Of a stretch of 51,553 bases of DNA, positions 1 to 8,684 are shown in pieces (positions within the stretch are counted from its first letter, which is position 1; every line of letters begins with the position of its first letter). Source of the stretch: Oscillospiraceae bacterium (GTDB lineage: Bacteria; Bacillota; Clostridia; Oscillospirales; Acutalibacteraceae); NCBI GenBank assembly GCA_022487055.1, contig JAKVJJ010000012.1, forward strand, positions 1 through 51,553. Reading direction: 5' to 3'. A model generated the notes under the pieces. It was not told where the DNA came from, did no database searches, and worked only from the letters and a program-made list of their open reading frames with translations. A program made the position numbers and the translations under genes.

Positions 1-2381
1 CCATATGGGAAACGTTGGAGAATACCGCAAGGGAAAAAGCAGACCATTTGTACTTTATCATTGATGAAGCACATCGCGGTATGCAGGGTAAAGACGCCGG
101 AAAAGCAACATCCATTATGCAGCGCTTCCTAAAAGGAAGTCCAATATATCATCTGTCTCCTATGCCGGTCGTCATCGGTGTTAGTGCCACAGCTGCCCGG
201 TTCAACAAATTGGTGGGAGATAATACTAATTCCACGCTGCAAAAGTGCATTGTAACTGCCAATGAAGTACGTGCATCCGGTCTGCTGAAAGATCGAATCC
301 TTATTACCTATCCAGAAGATCATGAAAAAAATAATGAAATGGCTGTTCTGCAGGCGGCCACGGATGAGTGGATAAAGAAATGTGATCACTGGTATCAATA
401 TTCTTATGAACAACATAACGCACAGGTAAATCCGGTCTTTGTGATTCAGGTACTTGCTGGAAGCGGTAAAAAGATTTCTGATACCAATCTGGACGATCTG
501 ATTGCCAAAATAGAGGAACGGATTGGGACGCAATTTAAAGAGAATGATGTCGTACATACCTTTGGTTCAACCTCCACACTATCAATTAACGGCCTGCATG
601 TACATCATGTGGAACCATCTGACATCACTGATGACAAGCGCATCCGTGTGGTGCTGTTTAAAGAAAATCTTTCTACGGGCTGGGACTGCCCCCGCGCCGA
701 AACCATGATGTCCTTTCGTCATGCAGAAGATGCCACCTATATTGCACAGCTCCTTGGCAGAATGGTGCGTACACCGCTACATCGTCATATTGACAAGGAC
801 GATTTTCTGAATGACGTACGTTTGTTCCTCCCCTACTTCAATAAAAACACAGTCAAGAATGTAATTGATGAGCTGCAAAACACTGAAGGTGGAGAAATTC
901 CCACTGTGATTGACGGAGAATCTATTGATCAGCCGGTCTATGTTCCATGGACAGTACATCCTTTCCGGCACAGAAGTGACCAGCCAATAGAGGGACAGAT
1001 GAATTTGTTTCCCCAAACGGGAAACGCTGCAGCAGAAACTCAATCTCCTGATTCTCAGGGGCATAATGCTATAAATAGTTATACCTCAACCGAGATAACG
1101 GATATTCCACAGCAGCAGATACATCCGCAAAGTGAACCGACCGCAGTACTCCCAATTAAGCCTAACCATGGCAACTTAGATGAATTTATTTCTGATACCG
1201 GTACTCAGATGGAATTTCCAAACTACAATCTTGATAGAGAAAAAGTTACAAAGTTCATCAATGATCTAGGGTTGCTGACTTATTGGGTTCGTTCGACAAG
1301 GATTAATAGCTATCTGAAATCCCTTCTGAGTCTTGCCAGTCTTCTTACGCGAACAAATATCTCTCCGAATGCAGCCGATGAAGTGAAAGACGATGTTGTA
1401 GGTATGATTCGATCCTATATCAATTCTCTTCACAGCAAAGGAAGATATAATGAGCTCGCTTCGCGTGTGCTTTCATTTGAACTGTCTGTCCGTATCTTTG
1501 ACGTGTTTGGTGAGTCCCTTGACAACGGAATTTCCCATGATTTCTTTACTGCATCTGAAAGTGATCTCGATCGACAGCTGCGTGCTGCTGATGCGAAACT
1601 TGGTGGTTATGGATTTCCAAACATATATGGAAGTAGATACTGCGATTCCGATGATCCAAGTATCTTCAAGATTGACTGTATTTTGTTTGCTGCTGATGAT
1701 GACTGCATAGCGAACCTAAATAGATATGCAGAAAACAAATTTCATGCTTTCGATGATCAATATCGAAAATATGTTGTCAATAAATCTGAAAAGTGCAAAA
1801 AACAATATAACGATATTATCGCAGACGGTGACATTGTCAGTAAACATAATTTTACCCTTCCGGAAACGATCAATGTCCGAGTTGATAAAGATGGGAAGGA
1901 ATATGATAACCATTTGTTTGCTGATAAAAAGGGTATTGCCACTATCAAGCTCAATGGCTGGGAAGAAGGCATTTTGGAAGAAGAGGCAAAACGACCGGAT
2001 TTCGTTTGCTGGCTTCGTAACCCGCCGCGCGAGAAATGGTCTTTATGCATTCCGTACGAAATCGACGGGGAAACCAAGCCGACTTACCCTGACTTCTTAA
2101 TTGTAAGAAGCGACCCAATCCTTACCTATGTTATTGATATTTTGGAACCACATAATCCGAATCTCAAAGACAATCTCGGCAAGGCTAAAGGATTTGCAAA
2201 ATATGCGGAAGCAGAACCTAAAATCGGAAGAATTCAACTGATTCGTATGGGAAAAGATCTGGCAAGGAAATGTAGATTCAAGCGTCTAGACCTGTCGCAG
2301 GGAGCCGTACGTAACAAAGTGCTTAAATCGCAAAACACCGATGAACTCGATCATATTTTTGAAACGGATGGTATTTTTTAA
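1..2381 (+). CDS. Type III restriction Res-like helicase-nuclease (5' end outside window)
   Basis: The reading frame is open from the first bases of the window, so the N terminus, including Walker A, is missing. What remains shows a DEAH box (IIDEAHRGM) near the left edge, an SAT motif (GVSATAARF), and a helicase C lobe with LSTGWDCPRAE and the motif VI-like QLLGRMVRTP. A central region of low similarity follows. The C terminus has a nuclease-like PTYPDFLIV strand followed by YVIDILEPH. This order is that of type III restriction Res subunits, which couple ATP-driven translocation to cleavage. The usual E-x-K of the nuclease is replaced here by EPH, which may be a family variant or a weakened site. 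No Mod methylase is visible; it could lie upstream of the window. The gene faces the phage lysis genes and sits inside the prophage, so it is probably phage-carried defence cargo. Confidence 0.75.
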   Translation, partial: IWETLENTAREKADHLYFIIDEAHRGMQGKDAGKATSIMQRFLKGSPIYHLSPMPVVIGVSATAARFNKLVGDNTNSTLQKCIVTANEVRASGLLKDRILITYPEDHEKNNEMAVLQAATDEWIKKCDHWYQYSYEQHNAQVNPVFVIQVLAGSGKKISDTNLDDLIAKIEERIGTQFKENDVVHTFGSTSTLSINGLHVHHVEPSDITDDKRIRVVLFKENLSTGWDCPRAETMMSFRHAEDATYIAQLLGRMVRTPLHRHIDKDDFLNDVRLFLPYFNKNTVKNVIDELQNTEGGEIPTVIDGESIDQPVYVPWTVHPFRHRSDQPIEGQMNLFPQTGNAAAETQSPDSQGHNAINSYTSTEITDIPQQQIHPQSEPTAVLPIKPNHGNLDEFISDTGTQMEFPNYNLDREKVTKFINDLGLLTYWVRSTRINSYLKSLLSLASLLTRTNISPNAADEVKDDVVGMIRSYINSLHSKGRYNELASRVLSFELSVRIFDVFGESLDNGISHDFFTASESDLDRQLRAADAKLGGYGFPNIYGSRYCDSDDPSIFKIDCILFAADDDCIANLNRYAENKFHAFDDQYRKYVVNKSEKCKKQYNDIIADGDIVSKHNFTLPETINVRVDKDGKEYDNHLFADKKGIATIKLNGWEEGILEEEAKRPDFVCWLRNPPREKWSLCIPYEIDGETKPTYPDFLIVRSDPILTYVIDILEPHNPNLKDNLGKAKGFAKYAEAEPKIGRIQLIRMGKDLARKCRFKRLDLSQGAVRNKVLKSQNTDELDHIFETDGIF

Positions 2382-2399
2382 TATCTCTATCATTACAGA

Positions 2400-2442
2400 G
2401 GATGTCCCTGACATCTCAAGTGAGAAGTCAGGGACATCCTTC
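2400..2442. terminator. Bidirectional terminator between Res-like gene and lysis module
   Basis: A long near-perfect hairpin has GGATGTCCCTGAC on the left and GTCAGGGACATCC on the right, followed by a T-rich tail. It sits between two convergent genes and can serve both. Confidence 0.8.
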
Positions 2443-2471
2443 TATGTATTTAAGTTCTCAAACGTTTGGGA

Positions 2472-2915
2472 TTATGCGGTCTGCGTCGCCGGAACAGTCG
2501 TCTCCGCAGCAAGGCCACCGATATTCCCCTGCTCATCCGTCACCTGCCCGCAGATGGCGGCGCGGCCTTTGTTGATCTCACCGGCCACTGCCTGACGGAG
2601 CTGCTCAATCTGCGCATCTGTAATTTCCGGGATAGCCTTTTTGAGCGCTTCATCAAAAAGTTTCTGTTTTGCAGAAATGGTGCTTTCCAGGGTGGGCGTA
2701 ATGCGGAACTCTTCATCAACCGCCGCAAAGGTCTGGCGGGCAAGGTCCATCCAGTGATTCCACTTGTCCGCGCCCGCCTTAGCTCTGACCGCTGCGGCTT
2801 TCTCAGTGATGTACTTTCCTGCTGCATCACCCAACACTTTGATTGCCACGACTGCAACACCAACAAGCGCCGTTAATGCAGCTGTACCGATTGTGTTCAA
2901 TGCTTCTTGCCACAT
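2472..2915 (-). CDS. Phage holin, LL-H/holin_6 type
   Basis: This 147-residue protein has one N-terminal hydrophobic helix (about residues 8-30) followed by a charged helical body. That layout matches the LL-H-type phage holins of Firmicutes, which permeabilise the membrane so the endolysin can reach the wall. It is the last gene of the leftward late operon, directly after the amidase, in the classic lysis-cassette position. The start ATG at 2915 is preceded by a GGAGG-type site. Assignment rests on layout and neighbours rather than on a diagnostic motif. Confidence 0.7.
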   Translation of the reverse strand: MWQEALNTIGTAALTALVGVAVVAIKVLGDAAGKYITEKAAAVRAKAGADKWNHWMDLARQTFAAVDEEFRITPTLESTISAKQKLFDEALKKAIPEITDAQIEQLRQAVAGEINKGRAAICGQVTDEQGNIGGLAAETTVPATQTA

Positions 2916-2936
2916 AAATATGTACCTCCGTATTCA

Positions 2937-3926
2937 TTATTTTGTTACCGTGCCGACGCAGACGCGAGTGCTTCCGCAGTAGAATCCTGCGGTACCCGGT
3001 GCAACGGCACGGTATTTTGTGTAATAACGGCCTTTTCTCTGGCTGACACTGACTTGCTCAAAATTGTTGCTGCCACAAACCAGCGGGAAGTCCGTCTTGA
3101 AAGTGTACGTCTGCCCCACCCGCTTGCTGAAAGGTTTGGTGGTATCGCTGTAAGGCTCTTTGACGACTGCCACACAGACGCGACGGCCATTAATGTAGAA
3201 CCCGGCTCCTGCAGTCAGCCTGTCCGCGCGAAACGTTGTAAGCCTGTACCCGTTATCCATTGTGCAGCCAATCTGTTTAAATGCATCCTTTGCGCAGATA
3301 ATTACCCCGCCAGTCTTGAATGTGTACACCATGCCGGGGCAGCGCGTGAGTGACGTAGTATCACAATAATGCGGATTCACGGCGGGCGCTGTATGTACGG
3401 CTTGCCCACTGCACGGCAGGCTATACGATTTTCCCGCCATGCAGTTTGCAACCGCCACCTGGAAGCCTGTCCATGCCGCCGGATGCGTCACATACCAGAG
3501 CGGGCACTCTTTTCCGGTCACGTCATAGTGCCGCACCACACCGCCATGCTGCGGATTCAAGCCATACTTTTTGCACAGGGATGCAGTCAGCTCAATCAGT
3601 GCCTTTTCTGCCGCTGCGGTAAATTTCCCGCTTTCATCCGGATGGCAGGTTTCAATGCTGATACTGTACGCATTGGCTTTGCAGGTGCAGTATGCCCACT
3701 CGCTTTCCGGGATAAGCTGCACGATTTCGCCGTCCATGCCAACACAATAGTGACAGCTCGCGTAACGGCCATCCGTAATGCAGGGACCGTCAAAATAGTC
3801 CCGCTCATTCTGTGCGGTCGCACCCGGATCACCTGTATAGTGGATTGCGATTGCCGTCACTCTCCGCAGCGGTAAGCCGGGACGGGTGTACTTATTGGGC
3901 CGAATGTACTCTTGTTTAATGTTCAA
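2937..3926 (-). CDS. N-acetylmuramoyl-L-alanine amidase endolysin
   Basis: The N-terminal domain is an amidase_2/PGRP fold that cleaves the lactyl-amide bond of peptidoglycan. Zinc-ligand contexts AIHYTGDPG and VVRHYDVTG are visible. The C-terminal part holds two repeats of about 80 residues, each starting YTFKT and ending in a GFY...RVCV element; these are likely wall-binding modules. I chose the TTG at 3926, giving 329 residues, because a GGAGG lies 9 nt upstream and the codon overlaps the end of the preceding gene by 11 nt. The frame extends further upstream, but that part reads antisense-like through the neighbouring gene. It works with the holin downstream and the XhlA-like protein upstream. 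Confidence 0.88.
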   Translation of the reverse strand: MNIKQEYIRPNKYTRPGLPLRRVTAIAIHYTGDPGATAQNERDYFDGPCITDGRYASCHYCVGMDGEIVQLIPESEWAYCTCKANAYSISIETCHPDESGKFTAAAEKALIELTASLCKKYGLNPQHGGVVRHYDVTGKECPLWYVTHPAAWTGFQVAVANCMAGKSYSLPCSGQAVHTAPAVNPHYCDTTSLTRCPGMVYTFKTGGVIICAKDAFKQIGCTMDNGYRLTTFRADRLTAGAGFYINGRRVCVAVVKEPYSDTTKPFSKRVGQTYTFKTDFPLVCGSNNFEQVSVSQRKGRYYTKYRAVAPGTAGFYCGSTRVCVGTVTK

Positions 3927-4164
3927 TTCTAACTTCCTCCATTCCTTTCTGGAATTCTTCAAGGTCTGTAATTCGGTGGTTCGCAACATCCACTTTTTCC
4001 TCCAAGCGGAACGTCCGCTCCACCACCGAATTGTGCTTCGCAACTTTGTCCTCCAGCTGTTTCAGCCGGTAATTTGTTAGGCTTGTGCTTTTACGGATGC
4101 CGGCATATGTACCAATCAGCGTACAGGCACCACTAATTAATGCCACAATGATTGTGCTGTCCAT
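3916..4164 (-). CDS. XhlA-like small membrane/coiled-coil lysis protein
   Basis: This 82-residue protein begins with a hydrophobic helix (residues about 4-22) and continues as a heptad-rich coiled coil (KQLEDKVAKH, FRLEEKVDVA). The size resembles XhlA/BhlA-type phage proteins that accompany holin and amidase, although XhlA itself has its membrane segment at the C terminus. It immediately precedes the endolysin and overlaps its start. The role in lysis is inferred from position and shape. Confidence 0.6.
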   Translation of the reverse strand: MDSTIIVALISGACTLIGTYAGIRKSTSLTNYRLKQLEDKVAKHNSVVERTFRLEEKVDVANHRITDLEEFQKGMEEVRIEH

Positions 4165-4176
4165 GCAGTCACCGCC

Positions 4177-4314
4177 TTATGCCACTGTGCCGGTATATTC
4201 CTCGCCGGTAATTGTTTTATACTGGTCCATGGTAATGCAGTTAACCTGCACTGCTTCTCTCATCATGGGCTTATCCGCCCAGCCGAACTTCCATGCCATT
4301 GCCCAAAACTCCAT
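4177..4314 (-). CDS. xkdX: XkdX family phage protein
   Basis: A 45-residue ORF begins MEFWAMAWKFGWAD and ends ITMDQYKTITGEEYTGTVA. The pattern of an aromatic N-terminal helix, a TxxQYKxITGEEY core and a length of 45-50 residues is that of the XkdX family. Its members lie between tail-fibre genes and lysis genes in PBSX-type and many other Firmicutes phages. The function is unknown. The start lies 2 nt after the stop of the upstream gene and the stop lies 12 nt before the next start, so it is tightly coupled in the late operon. Confidence 0.85.
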   Translation of the reverse strand: MEFWAMAWKFGWADKPMMREAVQVNCITMDQYKTITGEEYTGTVA

Positions 4315-4316
4315 AA

Positions 4317-4697
4317 TTATTTACCTCCATTTACTTTGATTGTAAGCTGTGCTACCTGCTGACCCAACGTACTGTTCGCAAGCGTAAGCTGCCCCATCTG
4401 CCTGCCGAGTGTGGCATTAGCAAGTGTCGCCTGACTTAACTGGTTGCCAAGCGCCTGATTTACCGATTGCAGGTCTGTGATTTGCTGCTGTGCGGCTTCC
4501 GGCAATACCAGTTCTTCCTTGCTTTTCACTACAAACCAGTAGACGTATTTGCCGCCTGACTGCTCCTGTTTCAGCGGTTCCACGGTATAGCGAGTATTGC
4601 CATCCGCTATGGTGCGGCCGTACTCCTGCACTGTATCTGTCTGGACGATCAGCACTGGTGTCCATACTTCATTTATATTCATAAAAGCCTCTGTCAT
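4317..4697 (-). CDS. Tail-fibre-associated protein with short C-terminal repeats
   Basis: This 126-residue protein has a compact N-terminal part (about residues 1-70: NEVWTPVLIV, YVYWFVVKSK) and a C-terminal helix built of repeated blocks of about 15 residues containing LANATLGRQ or LANSTLGQQ. The repeats suggest a trimeric coiled coil or an assembly chaperone for the neighbouring fibre. I do not recognise the family. ATG 4697 has AAAGGGGG upstream; an internal ATG at codon 6 is an alternative. It sits between the DUF6273 tip protein and XkdX. Confidence 0.65.
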   Translation of the reverse strand: MTEAFMNINEVWTPVLIVQTDTVQEYGRTIADGNTRYTVEPLKQEQSGGKYVYWFVVKSKEELVLPEAAQQQITDLQSVNQALGNQLSQATLANATLGRQMGQLTLANSTLGQQVAQLTIKVNGGK

Positions 4698-4710
4698 AAA
4701 ATTGCCCCCT

Positions 4711-5868
4711 TTACTCTAATACTGTATAACAACCATCAGAATCTGGTTCTATAGAAAATGGTGTATAACCAAAGACATTACAAAGTGGACGAATACCCCA
4801 ATCAACTACATAAGTATATTGTCCATCATCATTAGCATCCAATGCACCACTGTTAGACACATAATGTGACAAATACGATTTGTAATCAGCCGGTGTTCTA
4901 AGCCAATAATACCACAGTCTGGAAGTATCAAGGTTATATGAGCTTGGGTCATGTCTGATACATTCAGCCGTTATTTGTGCCCCTCTGGATGCATCAGAAT
5001 CAAATATTGCAAATGGTACTCCATCGGCAATATTGTTTCCTAGATTCATTTCTGTCCTTGATGCAAGAAAAATTTTATCCATAACTGTTTCAGAACCACC
5101 ACCATCTGCTGAAGACAAGGTGGTGGTCAATGTAGTATTCAGCAATAAACTTTTAGCGCTTGCTGAAAAATGATTTAAAAATCCTGCTTGTGTGTCATAC
5201 CCATTATACCCATTGCGTACATTAGCATTGCTTGGTGGTGCATCATACTGATGTTTTGCAGAATACCATTTTCCTGCATTTGCTTCGCTGTTTAGCCACT
5301 GCCTAATGTTAGAAAATGAGTATCTGTTATCTCCGTATTCTCTACGATTGCTGTCTGGATTAGTCGGCTCTGCCGCATCAAAGCACCTTAGTGCCAAAAT
5401 TTTATCTGCCATTAGCGTTACAGAATTAGCAGGATAGCCACTATGATTTTTGTCAATTATCTTCCAAATGATAGGCTGCTCGTAGTACATCCCCAGCTTT
5501 ATTTTTGTACCCACAGGCATAGTACTCACTACTGTTCCTGCTATTGGTTTCGCGGTCGCAGTGCGGCTAATCGTCTGGTACTCTCCCCGGCTGTTGTACG
5601 AAAAGGCGCGGTAATAATACTGCGTATCATTGGTAAGTCCTGTATCAGTGCAGCTTGTAGCTGTTCCCCTATAGATTTTTGCGCCGTCGCTTGGACGCTG
5701 TGGATAATTTCCTGTTTTTCGTACAATCAGCGTACCCGCATAATCGGCGGATGGATTGCTCCATGTAAGCGCGACTTGCGCATTCCCGCGTGCGGCATAA
5801 AAACCGCTGACCTGCTCCGGCAGAGTACCATATCCGCCAGAACCGCCTAAAAGAATCCCTTGACTCAT
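4711..5868 (-). CDS. Tail tip/receptor-binding protein: fibronectin III plus DUF6273
   Basis: Residues about 20-110 form a fibronectin type III domain (NAQVALTWSNPSADYAG, YYYRAFSYNSRGEY). From about residue 115 to the end is a DUF6273-type domain (WKIIDKNHSG, NIRQWLNSEANAG, LWYYWLRTP, DWGIRPLCNV), a fold related in appearance to C-type-lectin/FGE-like surface modules. It follows the collar-fibre gene with an ATGA overlap, so it is probably the outermost adhesive part of the tail. The DUF6273 portion is visibly richer in A+T than the fibronectin part and all neighbouring tail genes, suggesting a recently swapped host-recognition module. The ligand is unknown. Confidence 0.75.
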   Translation of the reverse strand: MSQGILLGGSGGYGTLPEQVSGFYAARGNAQVALTWSNPSADYAGTLIVRKTGNYPQRPSDGAKIYRGTATSCTDTGLTNDTQYYYRAFSYNSRGEYQTISRTATAKPIAGTVVSTMPVGTKIKLGMYYEQPIIWKIIDKNHSGYPANSVTLMADKILALRCFDAAEPTNPDSNRREYGDNRYSFSNIRQWLNSEANAGKWYSAKHQYDAPPSNANVRNGYNGYDTQAGFLNHFSASAKSLLLNTTLTTTLSSADGGGSETVMDKIFLASRTEMNLGNNIADGVPFAIFDSDASRGAQITAECIRHDPSSYNLDTSRLWYYWLRTPADYKSYLSHYVSNSGALDANDDGQYTYVVDWGIRPLCNVFGYTPFSIEPDSDGCYTVLE

Positions 5869-6851
5869 ATATTCACCTCAATCTGCAGATTTAAATTTTT
5901 GGATGGTTTACTGCTTGCGGTCGCTGTAAACGTGCCGTTGCCGCTGTCCACACGAATGATTGCGCCAAAGTCGTCGCGCTCATCCTGTGCGGCATCCACA
6001 TCCGCCGACTGCACAATGCCAACCAGCGGTAGCATGTCGGCCGTCATGCCGGTTACGTTTACCGTTTGTGTATAAGGTACGGTGCTGCTCCAGCCGGATG
6101 CCGGGAGCTTAACATCAAATATGTAATGCACCTGTTGCCACTTTGTAGTACCGTCGGCCTGCCACATAAGTGCCTGTCCTGCCGCACCGCCTGCCGGGAT
6201 GTGCTTACTGCCCGCATTGGTCGGGTGAATGTAGTTGTTGGCATTGTCATCAATACCCGCAAGCTTTACCGCCTGCTCCTTTGTCATGTAGCCATCGTGC
6301 GTGCTGTCCGCAGCGGGGATAATCAGTGTATTATCTGCTACAGTCAGTAGGGTGCTGCCAAGCTTCCCGCTGGTCAACGCCTTCTCTTTAACCGCATTGA
6401 CTTCGGCTTTGGTTGCCAAAATCATGGTCGGGTCAACCGAAATTGTTACACTGGACGCATTGGAGAGCAGCAACTCAATTCCTACCTGAATTTCCGTTGA
6501 AACACCATCGTCACGGGATATTTTTTCGGTGTCTGGATAGTTTGCAATCGCAATCAGCCTCTCTTGGTCATCGAAAACGCCGATTTCACGGATTGTCCAG
6601 CCGCCAACATCGGACGGAATCAAGCCTGTAACGCTAATCAAATTAGGCGAATCCGTGCTAACATTGTAGCCGCTGATTGTTCCACTCCACTTCTGCCCCT
6701 TCAGCGCTGTCATGGTCGGCACCGGACTATAAAATGCACCACCGCCGTCACCCACCGCAAAAGTAGTCAAATTAACCTTTTTGCCGAGCACCGCGGCATT
6801 CGCCGTTGCAGCAAGCCCAACATTCGTCATTATCGAATAGTATTTTGCCAT
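5865..6851 (-). CDS. Phage tail-collar fibre protein (P2 gpH-like)
   Basis: The N-terminal 150 residues match the phage tail-collar fibre domain of P2-like phages: KYYSIMTNVGLA, a glycine-rich VGDGGG turn, and GWTIREIGVFDD. This domain attaches the fibre to the baseplate. The rest (about 200-328) is a probable fibre shaft and tip with a DGYMTKEQAVKL segment often seen before fibre repeats. It lies directly after the gpI homologue, the canonical P2 order I-H. The stop overlaps the next start as ATGA. Confidence 0.88.
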   Translation of the reverse strand: MAKYYSIMTNVGLAATANAAVLGKKVNLTTFAVGDGGGAFYSPVPTMTALKGQKWSGTISGYNVSTDSPNLISVTGLIPSDVGGWTIREIGVFDDQERLIAIANYPDTEKISRDDGVSTEIQVGIELLLSNASSVTISVDPTMILATKAEVNAVKEKALTSGKLGSTLLTVADNTLIIPAADSTHDGYMTKEQAVKLAGIDDNANNYIHPTNAGSKHIPAGGAAGQALMWQADGTTKWQQVHYIFDVKLPASGWSSTVPYTQTVNVTGMTADMLPLVGIVQSADVDAAQDERDDFGAIIRVDSGNGTFTATASSKPSKNLNLQIEVNI

Positions 6852-7532
6852 TTAAAGCTCCTTTCCCTGCTCTGCACTGTGCGAAATCACAGTACATTGC
6901 CCACTGCGTACCGGCGGAAATGCAGCATACGCATTCGCACGGATATGAATGTCTCCCGGCTGGTATGCGTGAATCATTGTCACAGAACCAGTCCTGACAC
7001 AGCTTCCAGCATAAACCATGCCCTGTGACTGAATCAGAATAAGAATGGCGTCAAGCACCGCACATTGTCGCTTTACTTCCTCCAGCACCGCCAGAAACAT
7101 TTTGTAATTTTCGTATTTCAGCGTTGCATTGGTGGTAACCACCTTAAAATGTGGGAATCGGCCGCCTGCATACTCCCACCACGGAAGCAAGTTGCTTTCG
7201 CCACCAAAATAGGTGTTAATGACGCGCTGCACCGCCCATGATGTCCCTTTGGTGCGGAAAATGCGGTCAGCATCTTTTATCGTCTGCCGCTTTCCTGCAA
7301 TATCCGCATAGAAGTCGTACCATGTGATATTACTTTCCCACGCCAGTTCGTCCAATTCTGTATCATTCAGGCTGTCCAAGACATCCCATGTACTTAGCTT
7401 TTTTACGGCATTCGCAGCAACGGGAATGATTTCATTCAGTGCCTTTGCAAGTCCTGCATCCGCCGCATCCTGACGCATCCACACCGGCAGCAGTTTTGCA
7501 AAATCAAGATGAGACAAATCCATGCTGCTCAT
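6852..7532 (-). CDS. Baseplate/tail protein I (P2 gpI family)
   Basis: This 226-residue protein carries the gpI signature LPVWMRQDAADAGLAKAL at the N terminus and DELAWESNITWYD around residues 60-75. In P2, gpI is a baseplate-wedge component needed for tail assembly. Start and stop are nested in an ATGA overlap with the upstream baseplate J gene, and the collar fibre follows immediately. Confidence 0.88.
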   Translation of the reverse strand: MSSMDLSHLDFAKLLPVWMRQDAADAGLAKALNEIIPVAANAVKKLSTWDVLDSLNDTELDELAWESNITWYDFYADIAGKRQTIKDADRIFRTKGTSWAVQRVINTYFGGESNLLPWWEYAGGRFPHFKVVTTNATLKYENYKMFLAVLEEVKRQCAVLDAILILIQSQGMVYAGSCVRTGSVTMIHAYQPGDIHIRANAYAAFPPVRSGQCTVISHSAEQGKEL

Positions 7533-8671
7533 GTAATCACCTCATGCGTGATTTTCGGTGTACCGCTAAGCTGCGCCACCTGCTCCGGCTGAAGCTGTGT
7601 AAACGCAGGCTGCACCACACCCAGACGCACAGCGCCGGTCAAGCCGTCCGCCCAATCCGGCGATAAAACGAATCGCCGCAGCTGGTCGGGGTTAATGTCC
7701 CGGCCGAGCGCTCCACCCTGCCAGGCAAGGTAACGTGCAATCGCGCCGCCGCTGCTTTCGATCGCGTCAATCGCGGCAGCTTCCTCCCGCACGGTTGTAT
7801 AATACTTGATTTCCACTGAATACGGCACCGCTGTGGGGGCTTTTACAACTACTTTGTCCAGCATCGGTACCGCATCATCCTGACTGCACGCATTGCGCAC
7901 TTCTGCGAGTTCATCCTCAGTCGGCAGCCGCCCTCCCACCATCAGCGGTGTAATGTTCACGGTGCCGTCCTCTTTAGGGTCGGTTTCAACACTCACGTCT
8001 GTTACATCAGCATTCGCACCCATAGCCAGAGCCACATAAGCGGCACGCGGGCCGGCAGTGGAAAGCAAATTGCCGTATTCGCGGATGCGTTCCCGATAGC
8101 GGTCATCTCCATTCGCATCCGTTTCACCATCATCCCCGCTGTGGGTATCTACTTTATTCGTTACTGCACTGATAAAAGGAATCAGGTCAACCAGTGTTGT
8201 AATGGCTCCTTTACGGATGCCGTTTTGCGCTGTACCGACCACAGTGCAGGTTGCTGGAACATCTACGCTCAAGTTTCCAGTCTGCAACACAGCAGAATGG
8301 TCTGTTGCAAAGTAGGCGCTGCCATCGGTTGTGGCACGCGTTCCCTGCGGTATCACGATATTTTCATCCAGTGCGGATTCCGTTCCAAATCGCAATGTGG
8401 TAACTGCCGGTTTGGCCTGAAGCCGCGTGATATGCCGCATTTCTCCAATCGCGTCCAGCACATTTCCGCGTGCATATCGGAGCAATCGCTGCCTTGCCTT
8501 ATCATTCATGGATGCCAGCAACGATATAAGAACAGCAGACAGCGCTTCCGCAAAAATGCGGCGTTCATCACCCGGATAAAGGGACTCACCAACGGCACTT
8601 TCAAGTTGTGAGACTGTTTCACGATAAATGCTGTCTGCATCCACATCCACAAAATTAATTTCTTCCGCCAT
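7529..8671 (-). CDS. Baseplate J/gp47-like protein
   Basis: A 380-residue protein of the baseplate_J family. It starts with INFVDVDADSIY, has the RLLRYARGNVLDAIG helix, then the repeated beta region with IPQGTRATTDG and GAITTLVDLIPFI, and ends with a QPAFTQLQPEQVAQL segment. Family members form the wedge of contractile-tail baseplates. Its position between gp25/W and I is the standard P2 order W-J-I. Length is close to that of other J proteins, so it appears intact. Confidence 0.92.
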   Translation of the reverse strand: MAEEINFVDVDADSIYRETVSQLESAVGESLYPGDERRIFAEALSAVLISLLASMNDKARQRLLRYARGNVLDAIGEMRHITRLQAKPAVTTLRFGTESALDENIVIPQGTRATTDGSAYFATDHSAVLQTGNLSVDVPATCTVVGTAQNGIRKGAITTLVDLIPFISAVTNKVDTHSGDDGETDANGDDRYRERIREYGNLLSTAGPRAAYVALAMGANADVTDVSVETDPKEDGTVNITPLMVGGRLPTEDELAEVRNACSQDDAVPMLDKVVVKAPTAVPYSVEIKYYTTVREEAAAIDAIESSGGAIARYLAWQGGALGRDINPDQLRRFVLSPDWADGLTGAVRLGVVQPAFTQLQPEQVAQLSGTPKITHEVIT

Positions 8672-8684
8672 TTGCGTTCCCCCT

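Noticed and set aside
2380-2480. Left prophage border between the Res-like gene and the holin
   Set aside because: No copy of the tRNA-Arg tail occurs here, only a terminator, so the element must extend further left.
4711-5520. Diversity-generating retroelement target
   Set aside because: The DUF6273 module looks lectin-like, but no reverse transcriptase, accessory gene or template repeat is visible in the window.
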